Position numbers and translations under genes: made by a program. DNA of 15,383 bases. It comes from Bacillota bacterium. Its GTDB lineage: Bacteria > Bacillota_I > Bacilli_A > Acholeplasmatales > Acholeplasmataceae. Location: contig JAEYXZ010000118.1 in assembly GCA_023431045.1 (NCBI GenBank), positions 1 to 15,383 of the forward strand, read 5' to 3'. Shown piece by piece: positions 1-8,092 of this stretch. The notes beneath the pieces are model-generated. The model did no database searches, was not told the origin of the DNA, and was given only the letters and a program-made list of their open reading frames with translations. Numbering within the stretch: position 1 is the stretch's first letter; the number at the start of each line of letters is the position of its first letter.

Positions 1-186
1 CCAACTGGTAAGCCATTTGTTAAAGTGGGAGATCCGGTTAAGAAAGGTCAAGTTGTTTGTATTGTAGAAGCGATGAAGATCATGAATGAAATAACATCAC
101 CAACCGATGGAAAAATCGAAGGTGTACATTTCAAAAATGGTGATGTCGTCGGATACGATGAGACTTTATTTACTGTGACTGTATAA
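1..186 (+). CDS. accB: Biotin carboxyl carrier protein of acetyl-CoA carboxylase, C-terminal part
   Basis: This is the biotin-carrying swinging-arm subunit of acetyl-CoA carboxylase. The gene is cut by the window edge, leaving 61 codons plus the stop TAA (184-186) in frame from base 1. The fragment is a biotinyl (lipoyl-like) domain. It contains the hallmark EAMKIMNE, whose lysine (codon 76-78) is the expected biotinylation site, followed by the usual I-x-S-P-x-x-G-x-I turn and a closing FTVTV strand. Its stop shares one base with the accC start (TAATG), the normal accB-accC pairing. The target lysine would be modified by the BirA encoded further down the same operon. The N-terminal part, the promoter and any regulatory site lie outside the window. 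Confidence 0.95.
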   Translation, partial: PTGKPFVKVGDPVKKGQVVCIVEAMKIMNEITSPTDGKIEGVHFKNGDVVGYDETLFTVTV

Positions 187-1571
187 TGGGTCAAAATAAA
201 ATTTTAGTAGCGAATCGTGGAGAAATCGCGGTGAGAATAATTAGAGCCTGCAAGGAACTAGGAATCCCTTGTGTGGCTGTTTACTCTAAAGCGGATGAAT
301 CAAGTTTACATACAAAATTGGCAGATGAAGCTATCTGTATCGGTGGAGCTAAATCGAAGGATAGTTATTTAAACATGCAAGCTGTCTTATCTGCAGCCAT
401 TGCATCAGGTTGTAATGCCATCCATCCCGGATATGGATTTTTAAGTGAAAATGCTAAGTTCATCCAAATGGTTGAAGCGTGTGGCATCAAGTTTATTGGA
501 CCATCCGCTAACGTGGTTAGCCAATTAGGAGATAAAGCAACAGCAAAGCAAATAGCTAAATCCAATGGTGTTCCAGTCGTCGAAGGATCCAATGGCATTA
601 TTGAAACCAAAGAAGAAGGAATTAAGATTGCAAAACAGATTGGTTATCCAGTCATGATTAAAGCATCTGCTGGTGGTGGTGGTCGTGGAATCGCGATTGC
701 CTATAACGACCAAGAGTTCCTTAAGGCATTTGAACTAACGTCGTTAGAAGCTGAAACATCATTTGGTGATAAATCTGTTTATATAGAACGCTATGTTGAA
801 AATCCAAGACACATAGAAATTCAAATCATGGGGGACTCTAAAGGTAATGTCGTTCATCTTTTTGAACGCGATTGTTCAATGCAACGTCGTAACCAAAAAA
901 TGATTGAAGAAGCGCCTTCTTCATTTTTAAATGAAGAAGTTAGAAGAAAAATGGGACTAGCAGCAGTAAAACTTGCTAAAGCAGTGGGTTACGAAGGAGC
1001 TGGTACAATTGAATTCTTAGTTGACACACGTGGGAACTTTTATTTCATGGAAATGAACACTAGAATCCAAGTTGAACATCCAGTGACAGAAATGATTACC
1101 GGGATTGATCTAGTTAAGGAGCAAATTAAAATTGCATATGGTAAAGAGCTATCATTTAAACAAAAAGATCTCAAAATTATGGGACATGCTATTGAATGTC
1201 GAATTAATGCAGAAAATCCATTAAATAATTTCATGCCAACTCCTGGACATATTGCAAAAGTTCTTTTCCCAGGTGGTTTTAATGTACGTTTTGATTCACA
1301 TATCTATCCGGACTATGATGTCCCTCCTTTTTATGATTCAATGTTAGGTAAGCTAATTGTTTTAGCTCCTAATCGTAAAGAAGCAATCCGTAAAATGCGT
1401 ATTGCACTTGAACAATTAGTCATTGAAGGTATTACAACAAATATCGAATATCAATATGCGATTATGCATTCTCCAGAATTTATCAAAGGAACCTATGATA
1501 CAGGTTTTATCGCTAAATTTAACGGATTACTAAAAGGTGATTACAGTGAAGAACTTACTCGATCAACGTAA
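186..1571 (+). CDS. accC: Acetyl-CoA carboxylase, biotin carboxylase subunit
   Basis: AccC carboxylates the biotin on AccB using ATP and bicarbonate, the first half-reaction in making malonyl-CoA. The 461 residues match the usual length of about 450. The N-terminal domain opens with KILVANRGEIAVRIIRACKE. The ATP-grasp glycine loop KASAGGGGRG lies at about residues 159-168, its lysine K159 aligning with the ATP-binding lysine of E. coli AccC. The catalytic block MEMNTRIQVEHPVTE is at about 288-302, with E289, R293 and E297 at the metal, biotin and bicarbonate positions. The ATG overlaps the accB stop by one base. The 3' end overlaps accD, so the two are probably translationally coupled. Nothing is missing or broken. 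Confidence 0.97.
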   Translation: MGQNKILVANRGEIAVRIIRACKELGIPCVAVYSKADESSLHTKLADEAICIGGAKSKDSYLNMQAVLSAAIASGCNAIHPGYGFLSENAKFIQMVEACGIKFIGPSANVVSQLGDKATAKQIAKSNGVPVVEGSNGIIETKEEGIKIAKQIGYPVMIKASAGGGGRGIAIAYNDQEFLKAFELTSLEAETSFGDKSVYIERYVENPRHIEIQIMGDSKGNVVHLFERDCSMQRRNQKMIEEAPSSFLNEEVRRKMGLAAVKLAKAVGYEGAGTIEFLVDTRGNFYFMEMNTRIQVEHPVTEMITGIDLVKEQIKIAYGKELSFKQKDLKIMGHAIECRINAENPLNNFMPTPGHIAKVLFPGGFNVRFDSHIYPDYDVPPFYDSMLGKLIVLAPNRKEAIRKMRIALEQLVIEGITTNIEYQYAIMHSPEFIKGTYDTGFIAKFNGLLKGDYSEELTRST

Positions 1572-2424
1572 GCGTTTATTGCTCCGTTTTCAGGAAGTCA
1601 TTCAAAAAAGACCCGTTCAGGCAAAACCTGTTGATATACCAGATGGTGTATTTACTCAATGTGAGCAATGCAATAGTGCTATATATAAAGAAGATTTAAT
1701 TAAAAACCTAGATGTATGTCCATACTGTGGTTTTCATTTTAAGATTAATGCGAAAACTCGCATTGCTTATACGCTTGATGAAAATTCATTTGTAGAAATT
1801 AATTCGAGTATCGAATCCAAGAATCCACTTGATATGCCAGATTATGATGATAAACTTGCTAAAGGTAAGCGAATGTCAAAAATGAATGAGGCATTTGTTT
1901 CTGGATCAGGAACGATCAATGGAATCAAAGTTGCATTTGGTGTACTAGATAGTTATTTTATGATGGGTTCAATGGGTTCTGCAGTTGGTGAAAAGGTCAC
2001 TCGTTTGATTGAATTTGCTGCAGAAGAAAGATTACCACTCATCATTTTTACCGCTTCAGGAGGCGCTCGAATGCAGGAAGGAATATTATCCCTAATGCAA
2101 ATGGCGAAGACCTCTGGAGCACTTAATAAAATGGATATTGAAGGTTTATTATTTATCAGTGTAATGACAAATCCTACAACCGGTGGAGTCGCAGCAAGTT
2201 TTGCATCTCTTGGTGATATTAATATCGCAGAGCGATCATCCTTAATTGGTTTTGCTGGAGCAAGAGTCATTAAACAAACGATTGGTCAAGATTTGCCTTC
2301 AGGTTTCCAAACGGATGCCTTTCAACTCGCTAAAGGTCAAGTTGATTTGGTCGTTTTAAGAAGAGAAATGAAACAAACTCTATCGAATATTTTAAAACTT
2401 CATCGATATGAGGTGAGACCATGA
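1546..2424 (+). CDS. accD: Acetyl-CoA carboxylase, carboxyltransferase beta subunit
   Basis: AccD forms the carboxyltransferase with AccA and moves the carboxyl group from biotin to acetyl-CoA. A zinc ribbon with C39-x2-C42 and C58-x2-C61 occupies the N-terminus, as in bacterial AccD, and the crotonase-like core follows, with the glycine-rich stretches TASGGARMQEG and NPTTGGVAASFASLGD. There is no ATG start. Two in-frame GTG codons exist, at 1537 and 1546. I chose 1546 because AAAAGGTGAT (1532-1541) is a good Shine-Dalgarno site at the right distance from it, while nothing suitable precedes 1537. This gives 292 residues, normal for the family, and a 26-base overlap with accC. It ends in TGA within an ATGA overlap with accA. 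Confidence 0.94.
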   Translation: MKNLLDQRKRLLLRFQEVIQKRPVQAKPVDIPDGVFTQCEQCNSAIYKEDLIKNLDVCPYCGFHFKINAKTRIAYTLDENSFVEINSSIESKNPLDMPDYDDKLAKGKRMSKMNEAFVSGSGTINGIKVAFGVLDSYFMMGSMGSAVGEKVTRLIEFAAEERLPLIIFTASGGARMQEGILSLMQMAKTSGALNKMDIEGLLFISVMTNPTTGGVAASFASLGDINIAERSSLIGFAGARVIKQTIGQDLPSGFQTDAFQLAKGQVDLVVLRREMKQTLSNILKLHRYEVRP

Positions 2425-3242
2425 AAACCGCTGAACAAATTTGGGAACGCGTTAAGTTAGCTCGTAGTCAAGATCGTCCAACTGCAGTTTCACTCATCAA
2501 TCAGTTATTTCCTGATTTTATTGAACTTCATGGTGATCGTCAATTTGGTGATGATGCAGCAATCATTGGTGGTATTGCATCTCTTGATGGTATACCAGTC
2601 ACAATCATTGCAGAAGAAAAAGGTAAGAATACCGACGATAAAATTAAAAGAAACTTTGGTATGCCTCATCCAGAAGGATATCGTAAAGCACTTAGATTAA
2701 TGAAACAAGCAGAAAAATTTAATCGTCCAATCATTACGATTATTGATACTCCAGGGGCATATCCTGGAATTGGTGCTGAAGAACGTGGACAAGCTCAAGC
2801 AATCGCGCTTAATTTAAAAGAACTCATGAATCTAAAAACACCGATTATTGTTGTCATACTTGGTGAAGGTGGATCAGGTGGTGCGTTAGCTATTGGTGTT
2901 GGTGACTATATATTAATGTTTGAAAATGCGATTTATTCGATTCTTTCTCCTGAAGGATTCGCATCGATTCTTTTTAAAGATAGTACAAAAGCGAAAGAAG
3001 CAGCTGTTCATATGAAATTAACGGCTGATGATTTAAAAGAATTCAAAGTTATTGATGAAATAATACAAGAAGGAAAAGGACTCAATATAGAACCTGAAGT
3101 CGGAATGTCTGCTTTAAGAAAAAGTTTAACTAAACAGATAACTAAGTTATCAAAACAATCAGTCGATACATTAGCTGAAAAGCGATATATAAAGTTTAGA
3201 CATATGGGTGAATATACTGAAAGTGTGATGAATCATGAGTAA
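2421..3242 (+). CDS. accA: Acetyl-CoA carboxylase, carboxyltransferase alpha subunit
   Basis: AccA is the partner of AccD in the carboxyltransferase heterotetramer and completes the four subunits of the enzyme in one run of genes. The 273-residue protein has the typical PTAVSLINQLFPDFIELHGD opening of the conserved region, then TPGAYPGIGAEERGQAQAIA and the oxyanion-type glycine loop GEGGSGGALAIGVGD. It is shorter at the N-terminus than the roughly 320-residue E. coli protein, resembling the short AccA of streptococci. It overlaps accD by four bases (ATGA) and fabH by eight, so translation is probably coupled on both sides. Confidence 0.96.
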   Translation: MKTAEQIWERVKLARSQDRPTAVSLINQLFPDFIELHGDRQFGDDAAIIGGIASLDGIPVTIIAEEKGKNTDDKIKRNFGMPHPEGYRKALRLMKQAEKFNRPIITIIDTPGAYPGIGAEERGQAQAIALNLKELMNLKTPIIVVILGEGGSGGALAIGVGDYILMFENAIYSILSPEGFASILFKDSTKAKEAAVHMKLTADDLKEFKVIDEIIQEGKGLNIEPEVGMSALRKSLTKQITKLSKQSVDTLAEKRYIKFRHMGEYTESVMNHE

Positions 3243-4167
3243 TCAAAAAATTAAAATCGTATCAACCGGTCGTTATGCACCAGAAGGTGTACTTACCAAT
3301 CAAGATTTTGAACGAATGGTAGAAACCTCTGATGAATGGATTACAACTAGAACTGGAATTAAAAGACGTCATAAAGCAGAAGGTGAAAACGCAATTGATT
3401 TAGCGTATAAAGCAGCACTGGACGCGATCAAGAAGTCGAATTATGATGTTAGAAAGATTGATCTAATTATTGTTGCAACCATTACTTCTCCAGTGACAAC
3501 ACCATCGGTTGCTAATCTAGTTCAAGCAAAACTTGGTTTAAATGATAAACATGTGATGTCATTTGATATTAATGCTGCATGTAGTGGATTTGTATACGCC
3601 TTAGAAGTTGCATCAGGTTTACTAAATGCTGGAATTTATAAGAGTGCACTAGTTGTTGGAACTGAACATATGACATCCATTCTAGATTATACTGATCGTG
3701 GTACATGTATTCTATTTGGTGATGGTGCAGGTGCAGCAATCGTTGAGAAATCTACCGATAATAAAGATGCTGTATGGTTTTATAATGGCGCAAGAGGTGA
3801 TGATGGCGGTATTCTTTGGATTGATCCAATCGTTAGAATGGATGGAAAAGAAGTTTATAAATTTGCCGTTGACATCATGCCAAAAGCAATGGAATCCGTT
3901 TTAAAACAAGCCAATCTTACGCTAGATGATATTGATTTGATTATTCCCCATCAAGCGAATCTTAGAATCATTCAAAGTGTTGCTAAATCACTTAATTTGC
4001 CACTTGAAAGATTCTTAATTAACATTGAAGAATATGGTAATACCTCATCCGCTTCAATTCCGATTTTACTTGATGAATATAAAGACACTCATAAAGAGGT
4101 CAAACGCGCTTTATTAATTGGTTTTGGTGGTGGCTTCACTTGGGGTGCAGCTATCATCAATGTGTAG
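3235..4167 (+). CDS. fabH: Beta-ketoacyl-ACP synthase III
   Basis: FabH starts fatty-acid chains by condensing an acyl-CoA primer (often acetyl-CoA, or branched primers in Firmicutes) with malonyl-ACP. All three catalytic residues of the family are visible: C116 in NAACSGFVYA, H239 in PHQANLRI and N269 in GNTSSASIP. The arginine-rich SDEWITTRTGIKRRH near residues 32-46 and the C-terminal GFGGGFTWGA are also typical. The length of 310 residues is normal. It is the only KAS III in the window. The start overlaps the accA stop by eight bases. Whether the primer is straight or branched cannot be told from the sequence. Confidence 0.97.
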   Translation: MSNQKIKIVSTGRYAPEGVLTNQDFERMVETSDEWITTRTGIKRRHKAEGENAIDLAYKAALDAIKKSNYDVRKIDLIIVATITSPVTTPSVANLVQAKLGLNDKHVMSFDINAACSGFVYALEVASGLLNAGIYKSALVVGTEHMTSILDYTDRGTCILFGDGAGAAIVEKSTDNKDAVWFYNGARGDDGGILWIDPIVRMDGKEVYKFAVDIMPKAMESVLKQANLTLDDIDLIIPHQANLRIIQSVAKSLNLPLERFLINIEEYGNTSSASIPILLDEYKDTHKEVKRALLIGFGGGFTWGAAIINV

Positions 4168-4176
4168 GTGAAGAAA

Positions 4177-5115
4177 ATGAAATTAGCGGTTTTATTTTCT
4201 GGCCAAGGATCTCAGTTTCCCGGTATGGGACTTGATTTTATTGAAAAAAATCAACATGCCAAACTACTCATCAATCAATATTCAAAATATCTCGAGTTAG
4301 ATTTAGTATCACTGTTAAATGATGTAGAAAAAATCAATGATACAAGATATACTCAACCACTGATGGTGAGTGTTGAAATGCTCATCCATCATATTTTAAC
4401 GGGTGATTATGAGTTACGAATCGATGGATATGCTGGATTCTCATTAGGTGAATATGCTGCATTTTATGCCTCTGGTATTTACCATGATGAAGTCTTACTC
4501 AAACTCATAAATGAACGTGCACAATTGATGCAAGATGCTGCTAGACTAACCGATGGTGCAATGGCTGCAATTCTCCAACTAGAAGATCATGTGGTTGAAG
4601 AATTATGCTTATCAGTAACCGATGATGAAGGAATTGTCGTCCCGGCTAATTATAATTCACCTAGACAACTCGTCGTCTCTGGGGATAAAGATCGCGTGTT
4701 AAAAGTGATTGAAAAAGCGAAAGAAAAAGGGGCTAGAAGAGCAATTCTACTTAATGTCTCTGGTGCGTTTCATTCACCATATATGCAACAAGCAGGATAT
4801 TTACTAAGAAGTTTTGCAGGAATGTATATACCTCATAAAAATACTGCACCAGTTTATGCAAACTCAACGGCACTACCGCTTAATGTTTCAAATATACTCG
4901 ATGAAATTGAAACACAAATTCAATCACCAGTCTATTTCAAACAAACGATTCAAAACATGGTTAAAGACGGTTATACCCATTTCCTAGAAATAGGACCAGG
5001 AAATGTCTTGGCTAGTTTAGTGAAAAAGATTAATCCCGATGTCAAGGTCTATAATGTTTCAAAATATGAAGATATTGAAAATATAAAGGAGTTATTCTAT
5101 GAATTTAAAAGATAA
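4177..5115 (+). CDS. fabD: Malonyl-CoA:ACP transacylase
   Basis: FabD transfers malonyl from CoA to acyl carrier protein, supplying the extender for FabH and FabF. It shows the N-terminal GQGSQ loop (residues 9-13), the nucleophile motif GFSLGEY with S89, and the catalytic histidine H199 in GAFHSPYM. The nucleophile motif carries F where many homologues have H (GHSLGE); this position varies in low-GC Firmicutes. An in-frame GTG at 4168 directly follows the fabH stop, but the ATG at 4177 is better: AGGTGA (4166-4171) precedes it at good spacing, and the protein then begins MKLAVLF like other FabD. It is 312 residues, and its 3' end overlaps fabG by 17 bases. Confidence 0.96.
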   Translation: MKLAVLFSGQGSQFPGMGLDFIEKNQHAKLLINQYSKYLELDLVSLLNDVEKINDTRYTQPLMVSVEMLIHHILTGDYELRIDGYAGFSLGEYAAFYASGIYHDEVLLKLINERAQLMQDAARLTDGAMAAILQLEDHVVEELCLSVTDDEGIVVPANYNSPRQLVVSGDKDRVLKVIEKAKEKGARRAILLNVSGAFHSPYMQQAGYLLRSFAGMYIPHKNTAPVYANSTALPLNVSNILDEIETQIQSPVYFKQTIQNMVKDGYTHFLEIGPGNVLASLVKKINPDVKVYNVSKYEDIENIKELFYEFKR

Positions 5116-5842
5116 AGTTGCTTTAATTACTGGCGGAACAACCGGAATCGGTCGTGCCATTTCATTAGCACTAGCTAAAAAAGGATGTAACATTGCAGTA
5201 AACTATTTTGTTGGACCAGAAGAAGCTGATGCATTTGCAAAAGAACTAGAAACCTTAGGTGTTAAAGCAAAAGCTTTTTATGCGGATGTTTCAAATTTTG
5301 AATCATCAGAAAAATTAATTAGTGATGTTGTTGCGCATTTTGGTACACTTAACATTGTTGTTAATAACGCTGGTATTACTGATGATGCACTCATTTTACG
5401 AATGACAGAAAATCAATTTGATCGCGTTATAGGAACCAATCTTAAAGGGGTATGGAATGTTTCTAAACATGCTGCAAGACCACTTTTAAAAGCGGGTTAT
5501 GGACGTTTAATTAACATCGCATCAGTCATTGGTGAATATGGCAATGTTGGACAAGTCAACTATGGTGCTGCTAAAGCAGGTGTCATAGGGATGACCAAAA
5601 CTCTTGCAAAAGAATTTGCAAGTCGTGGAGTTACTGTTAATGCAGTTGCACCAGGATTTATCGAAACTGCGATGACAAAAAGATTACCTGAAGAAGTACG
5701 TTCGGAAATGCTTAAGCATATTGCACTTGGAACTTATGGACAACCAGAAGATATCGCGAATGTTGTTGCATTCCTTGCTTCTCCTGAAGCAGGATATGTC
5801 ACAGGTGTTGTCATTGATGTCGATGGTGGACTTGCGATTTAG
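5099..5842 (+). CDS. fabG: 3-oxoacyl-ACP reductase
   Basis: FabG is the NADPH-dependent short-chain dehydrogenase that reduces 3-ketoacyl-ACP to 3-hydroxyacyl-ACP in each elongation cycle. The 247 residues include the cofactor loop TGGTTGIG (11-18), NNAG in the fourth strand region, and the catalytic S142, Y155 and K159 in the Y-G-A-A-K arrangement. PGFIETAMT and the C-terminal GYVTGVVIDVDGG are typical of FabG rather than of other members of the superfamily. A strong Shine-Dalgarno AAAGGAG lies at 5085-5091 inside the fabD end. The operon context makes the FabG role secure. Confidence 0.96.
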   Translation: MNLKDKVALITGGTTGIGRAISLALAKKGCNIAVNYFVGPEEADAFAKELETLGVKAKAFYADVSNFESSEKLISDVVAHFGTLNIVVNNAGITDDALILRMTENQFDRVIGTNLKGVWNVSKHAARPLLKAGYGRLINIASVIGEYGNVGQVNYGAAKAGVIGMTKTLAKEFASRGVTVNAVAPGFIETAMTKRLPEEVRSEMLKHIALGTYGQPEDIANVVAFLASPEAGYVTGVVIDVDGGLAI

Positions 5843-5857
5843 TATTAAAAAACTTTT

Positions 5858-5863
5858 TATAAT
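5858..5863 (+). promoter_or_regulatory. Possible internal promoter -10 ahead of fabF
   Basis: The 38-base gap between fabG and fabF is the widest in the operon and holds an exact TATAAT. No convincing -35 element lies 16-18 bases upstream; the nearest candidate, TTGCGA at 5832-5837, is 20 bases away. It could give extra transcription of fabF-fabZ-birA-bioY, or be chance in AT-rich DNA. Low confidence. Confidence 0.25.
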
Positions 5864-5880
5864 GTAAGGATGGTAAATAT

Positions 5881-7119
5881 ATGAAAAGACGTGTCGTTAT
5901 TACCGGTTTAGGAGCGATTACGCCAGTGGGTAATACAGTCGATGAGACGTTTGATGCCTTATTAAAAGGGAAGAACGGGATTGCTCCGATTACTCATTTT
6001 GATACAACCAATTCTAAAGTCAAACTTGCTGGTGAACTTAAAAATCTAGATTTAGAAACCTACGTCGATAAAAGAGATATTAGACGCTCTGATCGTGTCA
6101 TGGTTTTAGGGTTGGTCGCAGCAATTCAAGCATATGAAGACTCAGGGTTAAAACCAGAAGATTATGACCCATTTAAATTTGGTATTTTTGTCACATCAGG
6201 TATTGGTGGCTTAAATACGATGGAATCAGATATCTCAACTAAAGCACTTCGTGGTGCTGATCGTATTTCACCATTCTTTATTCCAAATTCAATTGTTAAT
6301 ATGGTTGGTGGAATGATTTCGATTCGCTTTAAAGTCAAAGGACCAAATATCCCAGTCGTGACAGCATGTAGTGCATCCACGAACTCAATTGGTGAGGCAT
6401 TTAGATACATTCGTGATGGATATATTGATTTAGCTTTTAGTGGTGGTTCTGAAGCATCTGTGAATGAAACTGGTGTGGGTGGGTTTGCTGCATTAAGAGC
6501 ATTATCCATAAATCCAGACCCAGAAACAGCATCCCGTCCTTTTGATAAAAACCGTGATGGGTTTATTATGGGTGAAGGTGCAGGTGTACTGATTCTTGAA
6601 GAATACGAACATGCCATGAAACGTGGTGCTAGGATTTATGCTGAACTTGTCGGGTATGGTGCAACATCAGATGCATTCCATATGACTGCGCCAGATGATG
6701 AAGCAGAAGGTATTACTGAAGCATTAAAGATTGCCCTAAGAGATGCAAAAATTAAGCCAGAAGATGTCGGTTATATTAATGCTCATGGTACATCAACCTA
6801 TTTAAATGATAAAATTGAGACATTAGGAATTAAAAAAGCATTTGGTGAACATGCTTATAATCTAAACATTTCATCAACAAAAGCATTGACTGGTCATATG
6901 CTTGGAGCAACCGGTGCAGTTGAATCTATTGCTGTTATTAAAGCTTTACAAAGTGGAAACATTCCAGGGACTTATCATTATGCGACACCAGACCCTGAAT
7001 GTGATCTAAACTACACCCCGAATCAATATATCCATAAAGATTTCCAATATGGTGTTAATATTAATGTTGGATTTGGTGGACAAAATGCAGTTTTAGTATT
7101 TAAAAAATATGGAGGATAA
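5881..7119 (+). CDS. fabF: Beta-ketoacyl-ACP synthase II
   Basis: FabF elongates acyl-ACP chains with malonyl-ACP. The Cys-His-His triad of the KAS I/II family is present: C163 in TACSASTNS, H302 in NAHGTSTYLND and H339 in LTGHMLGATGA, almost at E. coli FabF numbering. The 412-residue length is standard. It is the only elongating condensing enzyme in the window, so it probably handles every chain length. A Shine-Dalgarno-like AAGGAT precedes the ATG. The stop is seven bases before fabZ, and the fabZ ribosome-binding site GGAGG overlaps the fabF end. Confidence 0.97.
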   Translation: MKRRVVITGLGAITPVGNTVDETFDALLKGKNGIAPITHFDTTNSKVKLAGELKNLDLETYVDKRDIRRSDRVMVLGLVAAIQAYEDSGLKPEDYDPFKFGIFVTSGIGGLNTMESDISTKALRGADRISPFFIPNSIVNMVGGMISIRFKVKGPNIPVVTACSASTNSIGEAFRYIRDGYIDLAFSGGSEASVNETGVGGFAALRALSINPDPETASRPFDKNRDGFIMGEGAGVLILEEYEHAMKRGARIYAELVGYGATSDAFHMTAPDDEAEGITEALKIALRDAKIKPEDVGYINAHGTSTYLNDKIETLGIKKAFGEHAYNLNISSTKALTGHMLGATGAVESIAVIKALQSGNIPGTYHYATPDPECDLNYTPNQYIHKDFQYGVNINVGFGGQNAVLVFKKYGG

Positions 7120-7126
7120 TTTATAA

Positions 7127-7555
7127 ATGCCGTTATTAGACAAAGAAGCCATTAAAGGTATACTACCTCATCGTGACCCGTTTTTACTTGTTGATGAAAT
7201 TGAAGAATTAGTTGTTAAAGAAAAATGCGTTGGAATCAAATATGTTAATGCCGATGAATACTATTTCAAAGGACATTTTCCACAAAAACCGGTCATGCCA
7301 GGTGTTTTAATCTTAGAAACAATGGCACAAGTTGGAGCTGTGGCATTATTATCTGTTCCTGAATTCAAAGGTAAAATTGGATATTTTACAGGTGCAAACA
7401 ATGTCAAATGGAGAAAACAAGTCGTTCCAGGTGATGTTTTAAGAATTGAAGTTGTCTTAACAAAACTACGTGGTGCCTTTGGATTTGGTGAAGGAAAAGC
7501 GTATGTTGAAGGACAACTTGTCTGTGAAGCAGAGATTTCGTTTGCTGTTGCATAA
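7127..7555 (+). CDS. fabZ: 3-hydroxyacyl-ACP dehydratase
   Basis: FabZ removes water from 3-hydroxyacyl-ACP to give trans-2-enoyl-ACP. The small hot-dog-fold protein of 142 residues carries LPHRDPFLLVDE near the N-terminus and the active-site helix GHFPQKPVMPGVLILETMAQ with H50 and E64, the FabZ His/Glu pair. No FabA-type isomerase is seen nearby, so this pathway by itself would yield saturated chains. GGAGG at 7110-7114 is the likely ribosome-binding site. It is followed after three bases by birA. Confidence 0.97.
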   Translation: MPLLDKEAIKGILPHRDPFLLVDEIEELVVKEKCVGIKYVNADEYYFKGHFPQKPVMPGVLILETMAQVGAVALLSVPEFKGKIGYFTGANNVKWRKQVVPGDVLRIEVVLTKLRGAFGFGEGKAYVEGQLVCEAEISFAVA

Positions 7556-7558
7556 TCT

Positions 7559-8074
7559 ATGGCAAAAGTTAAATTATTAGAATTTAAAACAATCTCATCC
7601 ACTAATGATTATCTGAAAGAAAATTATAAAGATTTTTCATCCTTTACAATCGTTAGAGCAGACTATCAAACCAAGGGCAGAGGGCAATTTGAACGACTTT
7701 GGAAGTCTTCAAGAGGTGCTAATTTATTATTCTCGTTGTTACTTAAGGATGTTGCTTTAAATCAGTTGATCACGATTAAAGAATGGGTTAAGAGTTCGAT
7801 TTTTGAGTTGTTAGGGTCTTATGGACTTGATGTCCACTTTAAAGAGCCTAATGATGTCTATGTTGGTGAGAAAAAGCTTTGTGGTATCTTAATTGAAACA
7901 TCTAGTTCAAGTAATATATATGATTATGTTATTATTGGGGTAGGGTTAAATGTTAATCAATTGTTGTTTTCAGGATTTAAAGCAACATCATTGAAAATTT
8001 TAACCAAGAAAAACTTTAATGTGCGTCGTGTGATGTCACAATTAACTGCTCATCTTCTAGAAAATTATTTTTAA
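7559..8074 (+). CDS. birA: Minimal biotin--protein ligase, catalytic domain only
   Basis: The enzyme activates biotin to biotinyl-AMP and attaches it to the AccB lysine. Family motifs are SSTNDYL (13-19), the adenylate-binding loop TKGRGQFERLW (38-48), KEPNDVYVGEKKLCGIL (95-111, K106 being the probable catalytic lysine) and IIGVGLNVNQ. At 171 residues it has no N-terminal helix-turn-helix, so it should not act as the biotin repressor. It also stops right after the catalytic domain, without the small C-terminal SH3-like domain found in E. coli BirA. The usual KWPND reads KEPND here. I see no Shine-Dalgarno site; the ATG lies three bases after the fabZ stop, which suggests translation by coupling. 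Its place between fabZ and bioY supports the role. Confidence 0.9.
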   Translation: MAKVKLLEFKTISSTNDYLKENYKDFSSFTIVRADYQTKGRGQFERLWKSSRGANLLFSLLLKDVALNQLITIKEWVKSSIFELLGSYGLDVHFKEPNDVYVGEKKLCGILIETSSSSNIYDYVIIGVGLNVNQLLFSGFKATSLKILTKKNFNVRRVMSQLTAHLLENYF

Positions 8075-8092
8075 ATCGAGGGGGATTTAAGT

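Noticed and set aside
1537..1545. Upstream GTG at 1537 as the accD start
   Set aside because: The Shine-Dalgarno sequence overlaps this codon and serves the GTG at 1546 instead.
4168..4176. GTG at 4168 as the fabD start
   Set aside because: The AGGTGA ribosome-binding site overlaps it; the ATG at 4177 gives the family-typical N-terminus.
6162..6617. 151-codon open frame on the minus strand inside fabF
   Set aside because: It lies opposite a fully conserved fabF, has no ribosome-binding site and encodes no recognisable protein; it is a shadow frame.
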